Assembly (NCBI GenBank): GCA_963768415.1
Contig: CAVYHX010000014.1
Coordinates: forward strand, 1 to 64,000
DNA from: CAVYHX01 sp963768415
Lineage (GTDB): Bacteria; Pseudomonadota; Gammaproteobacteria; UBA9214
Length of the DNA: 64,000 nt
Reading direction: 5' to 3'
How positions within the stretch are numbered: the first letter of the stretch is position 1; the number at the start of each line of letters is the position of its first letter. Positions 57,469-64,000 of this stretch are shown here, piece after piece. Under the pieces are notes generated by a model. The model did not search any database. It was not told the origin of the DNA and saw nothing but the letters and a program-made list of their open reading frames with translations. The translations under genes and the position numbers were made by a program.

Positions 57469-59859
57469 CTATTTTTCGAACACCACCGGCACTATATCGG
57501 TGAATCGGCGGGCGAAATGTACCTTCATTCCGGCCTTGATATGTTTCGGCAACTCCTCGAAATCCCCCTGGTTGGCCTCCGGCAGGATCAGTTCCCGGAA
57601 GCCGGTGCGCTTGGCCGCAATCACCTTCTCCTTGATCCCGCCAACCGGCAGGACCTCGCCGGTCAGGGTCAACTCCCCGGTCATGGCGAGCAGGCGCACC
57701 GGGCGGCGGCCCCGGGCCAGCGACAGGATTGCCGTCGCCATGGTCACGCCGGCACTCGGACCGTCCTTGGGCGTGGCCCCGGCTGGCACATGCAGGTGAA
57801 TGAACGACTTCCTGAAGAAATCCTGTTTGATATTCAGCTTTTCCGCGTTTGACATGACATAGCTGTAGGCGATTTCGGCCGATTCCCGCATGACATCACC
57901 CAGCTGACCGGTCAGTTTCAGGCCGCGGGTATAGGTGTGCACACGGGTGGCCTCCACGGTCAGGGTGGCACCACCCATGGCCGTCCAGGCAAGACCTGTG
58001 ATAATACCCACACCGGAATTGCGCTTCTCGCGCTCGAAGATGACCTTGCCCAGGTAATCCTCGATGTCACGCGCCCTGACAATGACCGGTGGTTTCACTT
58101 TCCGGAGCAGCTTGACGACCGCCTTGCGCACGATCGCGCCCAGGTATTTTTCCAGCCGCCGGACGCCGGCCTCCCTGGCATAGCCCTCGATAATCTTGCG
58201 CAGCGCGCTCTTTTCGATGCGCAATTGACCGCGCGGCTTGAGGCCGGCCTTGGCCAACAGTTTCGGCAGCAGGTGCTTCTGGGCGATAGCGAGTTTTTCA
58301 TCGGCCAGGTATCCGGACAGCCTGATGATCTCCATGCGATCCAGCAGGGGTGCGGGTATGGTGTCGAGCTGATTCGCGGTACAGATGAACAACACCCTGG
58401 ACAGATCGAACGGTACGTCCAGGTAATGATCCAGGAACTCGGCATTTTGTTCGGGATCGAGCACCTCCAGCAGGGCCGAGGCCGGATCGCCTTGATAGGA
58501 CGCGCCCACCTTGTCGAGCTCGTCCAGCATGATGACCGGGTTGTCGGTTTCGGTATTGCGGATGGCCTGGATAAACTTGCCCGGCATGGCACCTATGTAG
58601 GTGCGGCGATGACCCTTGATCTCCGCCTCATCACGCATACCGCCGAGTGAAAACCGGAAAAACTTGCGGCCCAGCGCACGCGCAATCGATTTCCCCAGCG
58701 AGGTCTTGCCGACGCCGGGTGGTCCCACAAACAGCAAAATGGAGCCGGCCACCTCCCCTTTCATGATCCCGACCGCCATAAATTCCAGGATCCGCTCCTT
58801 GACGTCGTCCAGGCCTTCATGGTCCTGATCAAGTATCTTGCCGGCACGCCTCAGATTCAGCTCATCCTTGCTGTGCACGCCCCACGGCAACAACGTCAAC
58901 CAGTCGAGATAATTGCGAGTCACGGCGTACTCAGGAGAGCCGGTCTCCAGCAGGCCGAGCTTTTCAATCTCTTCGTCAAAACGTTCCTGTACGGATTCGG
59001 GTACTGACAGTGCCTGGAACCGCTCACGGAACTTGTCGAGTTCGGCTGTCCTGTCATCCTTGGACAAGCCGAGCTCCTTCTGGATTGCCTTCAACTGTTC
59101 ACGCAGGAACATCTCTTTCTGATGCGACTGTATTTCCTGTTCCACGTGCTGACGGATCTTCATCTGCGCCCGCGCGACTTCCAGCTCCTTGTTGATCAGC
59201 AACAGCACTTTTTCCAGGCGCGGCAGGATGTCTGCCGTGTCGAGCACTTCCTGCAGCTCTTCCTTGTCGGCGGTAGTCAGGCTGGCGGCAAAGTCCGCCA
59301 GGCGCGAAGGATCATCCGGACTGAAGTGTTCCAGGAACACCTTGAGTTCCTCGCCATACAGGGGATTCAGCGGCACCAGTTCCTTGATGGTGTTGATGAT
59401 TGCAACCGCATAGGCCTTGACGTCGGACACCTGATCGTAGGTCGTCTCGGGGTAGTAACTGACGCGCACAGTGTAGGGCCTGGTCTTCGATACCCAGCCC
59501 TCGATCCGGAAGCGTTGCAGGCCCTCCAGCAAAATCTGCAACTTGCCCGAGTCCTTCATCACCCGGTGTATACGGCAGGCTGTCCCCATGGTGTGGAAAT
59601 CCGCGAACGTGGCGTCGTCCACATTGTCCTGCCTGACCAGCACCAGCCCGATGATGCCGTTCGCCGAATCCTTGACTGCCTTGATGGTCTCTTCCCAGGG
59701 CTCGCTATCCACCAGCAAGGGCATCACCTGGCCGGGGAAAAACGGCCGGCTGCTTTGCGGCAGCAGCTGAATCACACCCGGCAGTACATCCTTGGCGGAT
59801 ATGATTGCACCCGTCGACTTCGGCGCATCCTTGTTATTGTTGTCGTGATCAATATCCAT
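57469..59859 (-). CDS. lon: ATP-dependent Lon protease
   Basis: Encodes 796 residues. It is a cytosolic serine protease for damaged and tagged proteins. The N-terminal LON domain (about 30-215) is followed by coiled coils, AAA+ Walker A GPPGVGKTS (about 378) and the protease domain with catalytic Ser in DGPSAGVTM (about 702) and Lys in PVGGIKEKVIAAKRTG. A heat-shock-like promoter precedes it. It is divergent from ssrA, and degrading tagged proteins is one of its known activities. Confidence 0.97.
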   Translation of the reverse strand: MDIDHDNNNKDAPKSTGAIISAKDVLPGVIQLLPQSSRPFFPGQVMPLLVDSEPWEETIKAVKDSANGIIGLVLVRQDNVDDATFADFHTMGTACRIHRVMKDSGKLQILLEGLQRFRIEGWVSKTRPYTVRVSYYPETTYDQVSDVKAYAVAIINTIKELVPLNPLYGEELKVFLEHFSPDDPSRLADFAASLTTADKEELQEVLDTADILPRLEKVLLLINKELEVARAQMKIRQHVEQEIQSHQKEMFLREQLKAIQKELGLSKDDRTAELDKFRERFQALSVPESVQERFDEEIEKLGLLETGSPEYAVTRNYLDWLTLLPWGVHSKDELNLRRAGKILDQDHEGLDDVKERILEFMAVGIMKGEVAGSILLFVGPPGVGKTSLGKSIARALGRKFFRFSLGGMRDEAEIKGHRRTYIGAMPGKFIQAIRNTETDNPVIMLDELDKVGASYQGDPASALLEVLDPEQNAEFLDHYLDVPFDLSRVLFICTANQLDTIPAPLLDRMEIIRLSGYLADEKLAIAQKHLLPKLLAKAGLKPRGQLRIEKSALRKIIEGYAREAGVRRLEKYLGAIVRKAVVKLLRKVKPPVIVRARDIEDYLGKVIFEREKRNSGVGIITGLAWTAMGGATLTVEATRVHTYTRGLKLTGQLGDVMRESAEIAYSYVMSNAEKLNIKQDFFRKSFIHLHVPAGATPKDGPSAGVTMATAILSLARGRRPVRLLAMTGELTLTGEVLPVGGIKEKVIAAKRTGFRELILPEANQGDFEELPKHIKAGMKVHFARRFTDIVPVVFEK

Positions 59860-59891
59860 AGCTAATCAGATCCTTACGGGCAAGCAGTAGT

Positions 59892-59920
59892 TAATTGGGA
59901 CAATTTCATGAAATATCAAG
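59892..59920 (-). promoter_or_regulatory. Candidate sigma32 promoter of lon
   Basis: Minus strand CTTGATA (59920-59914), 14-base spacer and CCCAATTA starting at 59899, close to the heat-shock consensus CTTGAAA and CCCCAT-type -10. It is about 35 bases upstream of the lon start codon. Confidence 0.45.
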
Positions 59921-59956
59921 GACTGGCTGTAAACTTTCTAGCTGTGTATACTGTCT

Positions 59957-59962
59957 TATAGT
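59957..59962 (+). promoter_or_regulatory. -10 box of ssrA
   Basis: TATAGT lies eight bases before the first base of tmRNA. No strong -35 is seen at 17 bases, though the upstream stretch is AT-rich. Confidence 0.4.
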
Positions 59963-59970
59963 TACATTTT

Positions 59971-60342
59971 GGGGGCGACCTGGCTTCGACGTGGGTTGCG
60001 AAACCTGAGGTGCATGCCGAGGTGCAGGATACCTCGTAAATCCATCTGCAAACTTTTAGTTGCCAACGACGACAACTACGCACTCGCTGCTTAAACCCCA
60101 GTAGGGTGCCGTCTGACTGGAGCCGTGCTTGTGCGTCCAGGTCCTCGGGACACCCAGGCGTCGATTCTCACAAGATCGCGTTGAAGCTCGTTCGGGGTGG
60201 ATACGCTAAAACTTACCGAACTCGCTGTTTGTCTTCCCTGCCCGTCGGGTAGCAGGCAGTTAAATTAATAGACCTGGATAAGCATGTAGAGCCGATGGCA
60301 GAGGACTTACGGACGCGGGTTCGATTCCCGCCGCCTCCACCA
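59971..60342 (+). ncRNA. ssrA: Transfer-messenger RNA (tmRNA)
   Basis: It is 372 nt including encoded CCA. It rescues stalled ribosomes together with SmpB. The 5' GGGGGCG pairs with CGCCTCC before ACCA, forming the tRNA-Ala-like acceptor with one G-T pair. The T-arm GGGTTCGATTCCCG is near the 3' end. The tag reading frame runs from GCC 60062 to TAA 60092-60094, giving ANDDNYALAA, with the usual YALAA degradation signal. Confidence 0.97.
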
Positions 60343-60792
60343 ACTTTTTGTTTTTATTAATCTTTTTAAAGCACTTTGTCCCGCGGCCGTCCACTTTTAT
60401 GCCCCACACCGGGGGCTGGGATACTGAAAAGACTGCATAAATAATTCATGTTTCCCGGAAATGGGCATGATGTGGGCAACATTTGGGCAACATTTTATGC
60501 CCGGATTTCGGAAGCTGACGACTGGCTAGCCGCAACCCTCTTAGCCAAACCTCACCACAACGCCGGGATGAAACTGGCAGCATACGAGTTAATGATCAAT
60601 GATGAATCTGCTTTCGCTAGAAAAACGGCGATGCACTGGACGTTGAAATAGTTGACTATCCCAGGGGCGCAGGACACCCCTTTGTATAAAAATATCTCTG
60701 GCATTCCCTCGTCGAAAAAATAATTGCTTCCGGTAGTAGACGGCTAATTTTCGATCCCTCCCGTTCATAACTCCAATACGCTTGAACAAGCT
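60343..60792. other. Non-coding gap after tmRNA, possible remnant
   Basis: This stretch of about 450 bases holds no gene I can support. T-rich runs just after the tmRNA may end its transcript. A 67-codon open frame (60448-60651) has no recognisable motif. The 3' end of ssrA is a frequent integration site, but I see no integrase gene or duplicated tmRNA end within the window, so an old scar is only a guess. Confidence 0.35.
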
Positions 60793-61254
60793 TCATCTGA
60801 ACCTGTGGCCGCGTCGATGCTGCTGCCCCATTCCTCGACCTCCTCCACCAGACCCAACCCTTTCTACGCAGCGCTGAAAGGCTGGCAAATGGTTTTCTCT
60901 TGACGCTTTTTGCAACTGTTTGAGTACCACTTGAACATCTGGGTATTGTTTTGTTGATTCGAGCAACCTTTCATACATGTCTGCATTATCTATTTCTTCC
61001 TGAACACCTGCCTGACAGGCTTCCAACACAGAGGCGGGCGCTTTAACACGCGACTCCCAGTTATCTTCAGGGATAGGTATGCCGTATTTATCGAACAAAG
61101 GCAGTAACGCTTGTATATGCCGGCCTTCGGCCTCGACAATATTTATGAATGGCCGTATCTCGCCAAACTTGCTTATTACAAGACTATACATCGCGCGTGC
61201 CTTGTATTCGTCATTGATTGCTTCTACAAGAACACTGCCAAGATTCTCAGTCAT
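60793..61254 (-). CDS. Ferritin-like (DUF2202-type) protein
   Basis: Encodes 153 residues from ATG 61254 (MTENLGSVLVEAINDEYKAR). A four-helix bundle with carboxylate/His pairs in EAINDEYKARAMY, EAEGRHIQALLPLFDKYG and the second half EEIDNADMYERLLE suggests a di-iron ferritin-like fold (DUF2202). The C-terminus is a Gly/Arg/His-rich tail. Function is not established. It is next to a ZIP transporter and a NifX-like protein on the same strand, hinting at metal handling. Confidence 0.75.
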   Translation of the reverse strand: MTENLGSVLVEAINDEYKARAMYSLVISKFGEIRPFINIVEAEGRHIQALLPLFDKYGIPIPEDNWESRVKAPASVLEACQAGVQEEIDNADMYERLLESTKQYPDVQVVLKQLQKASRENHLPAFQRCVERVGSGGGGRGMGQQHRRGHRFR

Positions 61255-61347
61255 AGTCACTCCGATATTACCTTCATGATTACATTCCGTTACCTGGCTG
61301 GCAGATATACGCACCCACCCATATACATAAACTCGGAACCTGCTCGA

Positions 61348-62091
61348 TCAATGACCAAGAATCAGCTTGATCACCCACATCAATCCTATGCCGAATACAA
61401 AAGAAAGGAAGTGAATGATATTAGCTTTTATATCGCCGTGCTTGTTTACTTCCGGGACAAGGTCAGAAGCCCCGATATAAATAAAATTGCCGGCGGCAAA
61501 CGGTACCAGGAAATCGATATTTACTTTGAATGAGACGAAGTATGCAGTGACACCGCCGACCAGGAAAGTAAGACCCGATAGAACGTTAAATAGCAAGGCC
61601 TTGCCCTTGCTCCACCCACCGTGAATAAGAACTCCAAAGTCACCCAGCTCCTGTGGAACCTCATGTGCCGCAGCTGCAAGCCACGCCATTATTCCCAGGC
61701 GGATATCCACCAGAAAAATCCCCGCTACAGCAAGACCACCGATAAAATTATGCAGCCCGTCCCCAACCAGAATTAAATAGGTAAGCGGTTGCCTGCAACT
61801 GGTTTCTGCCCGGTGACAGTGATGCCAGTGCAGCAGCTGCTCCAGCGCAAAAAATACGATGAACCCTGCTAGAACCCATAAATAAAATGTGTCGCCCCCC
61901 TCATACCTGACCATTCCGGCTGGAATCATGTGCAAGAAGGCGCCGCCAATTAGTGAGCCGGCTGCAAAGGCGACAAGTGGAAGGATGATTTTCTGTAACG
62001 TTTCCTTTTTAAGAAATAATGTGACACTTCCAACAAGCGCAATAGCACTCATCAAGAGACTGCTGGAGATTATCCATCCTAAAGCACCCAT
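61348..62091 (-). CDS. ZIP-family metal cation transporter
   Basis: Encodes 247 residues with about eight membrane helices. The paired ZIP motifs are GDGLHNFIGGLAVAG (helix 4) and AAAHEVPQELGDFGVLIHGG (helix 5, with HEVPQELGD metal ligands). AFLHMIPAGM and a His-rich loop (LLHWHHCHRAE, about residues 88-98) fit zinc or iron import/export. It is a GufA/ZupT-like subtype. Confidence 0.88.
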   Translation of the reverse strand: MGALGWIISSSLLMSAIALVGSVTLFLKKETLQKIILPLVAFAAGSLIGGAFLHMIPAGMVRYEGGDTFYLWVLAGFIVFFALEQLLHWHHCHRAETSCRQPLTYLILVGDGLHNFIGGLAVAGIFLVDIRLGIMAWLAAAAHEVPQELGDFGVLIHGGWSKGKALLFNVLSGLTFLVGGVTAYFVSFKVNIDFLVPFAAGNFIYIGASDLVPEVNKHGDIKANIIHFLSFVFGIGLMWVIKLILGH

Positions 62092-62191
62092 TCTCGCTCT
62101 CTACCCCTGGTCACTGTAACGCCAACTATAAAACGAGTATTCAAAACTTGATAATCAGCCTCGCATCCCTGTAACCGGGTACGATTAAATC

Positions 62192-62494
62192 CTATAGTTC
62201 CTTTGCAATTTGAGCAGCAAATCCGTTTTGTTCCATACATTCCACATGATTATGTTCCAGTGTTTCTCTGAATTTTGACCCAAACCTTCCGGCAATAACT
62301 TTAGTCACATGCATGCTAATCAACATATTCGCAACATCCGGACCCACATTGGTAGCATTACCTGCATAGGGGTTCTCAAGAATCTCACTCAAATGCCCAT
62401 CTGTACCAAATACCAAATAAAACAAGGCCCGTGCGCCCTGGGTACTGATTTCGGCAGAAGGATCATTATTTTCTGTTGCAATAGCTATTTTCAT
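62192..62494 (-). CDS. NifX/NifB-C-like (dinitrogenase cofactor family) protein
   Basis: Encodes 100 residues. KIAIATENND near the start, a GTDGHLSEILENPY segment and VAGRFGSKFRETLEHNHVE match the NifX/NafY/VnfX-like fold that binds Fe-S or Mo-Fe cofactors. Free-standing members occur outside nitrogen fixation and are functionally undefined; no nif genes are in the window. It is AT-richer than the core region. Confidence 0.75.
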   Translation of the reverse strand: MKIAIATENNDPSAEISTQGARALFYLVFGTDGHLSEILENPYAGNATNVGPDVANMLISMHVTKVIAGRFGSKFRETLEHNHVECMEQNGFAAQIAKEL

Positions 62495-62675
62495 ATCGAG
62501 TTCCCTTCAAATAAAAAACCACTTAAGCGTGGTAGAAATGTATCAAAATAAATAATATGCCATTTATACAGGAGAACCTAGACACACATCAGTTACCTGA
62601 GAAATATTGTGTGCCAACCTTCTTCATCGACATGGTATCGTCTACACACTGGAATAGAACAAGGAGATAAACACA

Positions 62676-63185
62676 ATGAGACGCTTGTATTTCATATTAC
62701 CTGCCATGGAAGTTACACATAAGGTCGTGGATGAACTGCTGCTGGCGCGAATTGAAGAGCGCCATATTCATGTCATCGCCAAAGAAAACTCCCCCATGGA
62801 AGATTTACCGGAAGCCACACTCTTGCAGAAAAGCGATTTCGTGCCCGCCCTTGAACGCGGAGTTGCCCTGGGCGGTGCAACCGGTGTAGTTGCGGGACTG
62901 GTAGCATTGGCTTTCCCACCCGCAGGTCTAGTATTAGGAGGCGGCGCTGTCCTCAGTATCGCTCTGGCCGGTGCCGGCGTGGGCGCCTGGTTGTCCAGCA
63001 TGATCGGCATAGACGCACCTAACAGCCGATTGAAGGCCTTTGAAGAGGCTATCGAAAAAGGAGAATTTCTCATGTTGGTGGATGTCCCGAAGGACCGCGT
63101 CGATGAGATCGATGAACTGGTTAAACAGCATCACCCGGAAGCCAAGATTGAAGGAACAGAGCCGACTATTCCAGCATTCCCCTGA
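62676..63185 (+). CDS. DUF1269-like membrane-associated protein
   Basis: Encodes 169 residues with a good ribosome site (AAGGAG about 10 bases upstream). The N-terminal half (RRLYFILPAMEVTHKVVDELL) resembles the first DUF1269 half; a glycine/alanine-rich hydrophobic hairpin (about residues 65-105) follows, and the C-terminal half (FEEAIEKGEFLMLVDVPKDRVDEIDELVKQHHPEA in pieces) is a mixed domain. Similar proteins are called general stress or DUF1269 membrane proteins; the role is unknown. It is divergent from the NifX-like gene. Confidence 0.65.
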   Translation: MRRLYFILPAMEVTHKVVDELLLARIEERHIHVIAKENSPMEDLPEATLLQKSDFVPALERGVALGGATGVVAGLVALAFPPAGLVLGGGAVLSIALAGAGVGAWLSSMIGIDAPNSRLKAFEEAIEKGEFLMLVDVPKDRVDEIDELVKQHHPEAKIEGTEPTIPAFP

Positions 63186-63439
63186 TTTTATCCCTGCCGT
63201 TTATTAGCGCTGAGTTCAATGCATGTCAGCTGCAGACGTGTCTCTGCTGGTATGACACGCAAGCGTTCAGGCAAGATAGTTGCGAAGAAACCCGTCTCTG
63301 GCGAATCAGTAATTTTCACCTGAAACAATTAGTCAGACGTCGTTTTAGCGAAGACTACATTGCCTGGCGATCTTGAAGGCGTCATCGACTGAGCAGTCAT
63401 TTTGTTGCCAACTTCAGCTTGCTGCTTTTCTTTACCCGC

Positions 63440-64000
63440 CTACCCCAACAAGGCGTTCAAATGTGCAGCTACGCTACGACCCAGTGCTGGCAATGCATAA
63501 CCGCCCTCCAGAACCGACACAATCCTGCCTTCAGCATGACATTCGGCGATCTTGCGAATTTCTTCCGTCACCCAGAAAAAATCTGCTTCGCACAAACTCA
63601 GCCCGGCCATCTCGTCTTCGAGATGCGCATCAAATCCTGCGGAAACAAGAATCAGCTGCGGTTTAAAATCTTCCAACCTCGGCATCCATTGAGCCTTCAC
63701 TGCGGCACGAAAGGCCGGACCGTCGGTCCCCGCCCGCAATGGAACGCTGACAATATTCCCGGCGACAGCATCAAAACCGCGATGGGGATAAAAGGGATGC
63801 TGGAATGCGGAACAATAGAGAACCCTGGGATCACCTATAAAAATGGTTTCGGTGCCATTACCGTGGTGGACATCGAAATCCACAATCGCAATTCTTTCAA
63901 GCCCATGGGCGTGCAAAGCATGAGCGGCACCGACGGCAACGTTGTTAAAAATACAGAATCCCATCGCCCTGTTCCGTTCGGCGTGGTGACCCGGGGGCCT
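63440..64000 (-). CDS. Histone deacetylase family protein (partial, 5' end outside window)
   Basis: The frame is open to the right edge, where it reads RPPGHHAERNRAMGFCIFNN, the zinc-hydrolase signature of HDAC/acetylpolyamine amidohydrolase proteins. The active site continues with VDFDVHHGNGTE (metal Asp/His), SAGFDAHLED (second Asp) and VLEGGYALPALGRS. About 187 C-terminal residues are present, roughly the last half to two thirds of the protein. Bacterial members deacetylate acetyl-CoA synthetase (AcuC-like), polyamines or small amides; which one cannot be decided. Confidence 0.9.
   Translation of the reverse strand, partial: RPPGHHAERNRAMGFCIFNNVAVGAAHALHAHGLERIAIVDFDVHHGNGTETIFIGDPRVLYCSAFQHPFYPHRGFDAVAGNIVSVPLRAGTDGPAFRAAVKAQWMPRLEDFKPQLILVSAGFDAHLEDEMAGLSLCEADFFWVTEEIRKIAECHAEGRIVSVLEGGYALPALGRSVAAHLNALLG

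Noticed and set aside
60343..60792. Prophage or genomic island attached at ssrA
   Set aside because: No integrase and no duplicated tmRNA 3' end seen in the window.

Overview
The window is a stretch of chromosome from a free-living gammaproteobacterium with moderately high GC. The core gene order follows the large conserved block known from Pseudomonas (dnaK/J - dapB - carAB - greA - DUF4149 - yhbY - rlmE - ftsH - folP - glmM - tpiA - secG - tRNA-Leu - tRNA-fMet - rimP - nusA - infB - rbfA - truB - rpsO - pnp) and partly from E. coli. NuoC and NuoD are separate genes and hrcA with a CIRCE operator is present, so an enteric bacterium is unlikely; a Chromatiales-like lineage is a reasonable guess, but no 16S or marker phylogeny was possible.

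Layout. 0-5.5 kb is accessory: a large secreted alpha/beta-hydrolase with a dockerin-like tail, an SGNH hydrolase, a triple 83-bp tandem repeat and a Gly/Tyr-rich exported repeat protein. 5.6-14.4 kb is the translation/RNA operon tRNA-fMet-rimP-nusA-infB-rbfA-truB-rpsO-pnp (minus strand). 14.6-29.4 kb is a complete 14-gene respiratory complex I operon nuoA-N, placed between tRNA-Leu(GAG) and tRNA-fMet. 29.5-37.9 kb holds secG, tpiA, glmM, folP, ftsH, rlmE, yhbY, a DUF4149 protein and greA. 37.9-43.4 kb holds carB, carA and dapB. 43.6-48.7 kb is the heat-shock operon hrcA-grpE-dnaK-dnaJ, preceded by a sigma70-type promoter and CIRCE. 48.8-55.5 kb holds nadK, recN, fur, bamE, rnfH, ratA, an NSS-family transporter and smpB. 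55.5-60.3 kb holds a solo mlaC-like gene, htpX, lon and ssrA (tmRNA). 60.4-64 kb is AT-richer and accessory: a ferritin-like protein, a ZIP metal transporter, a NifX/NifB-like small protein, a DUF1269-like membrane protein and a truncated histone-deacetylase-family gene running off the right edge.

Most genes form a growth-rate and stress core: translation start and maturation, complex I respiration, proteostasis (DnaK/J/GrpE/HrcA, FtsH, Lon, HtpX, SmpB/tmRNA), pyrimidine/arginine and lysine precursors, peptidoglycan sugar, folate and envelope assembly. At least four families of inverted intergenic repeats sit in the gaps, mostly at gene ends.

The most notable anomaly is a set of about six apparent single-base insertions confined to 33.2-47.0 kb (folP, 3' end of carB, 5' end of greA, dapB twice, 3' end of grpE). 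Each breaks an otherwise well-conserved housekeeping gene and each is repaired by removing one base. Residual assembly error is the most economical explanation; real lesions or programmed +1 frameshifting are less likely but testable. I see no convincing new defence, CRISPR or mobile system.
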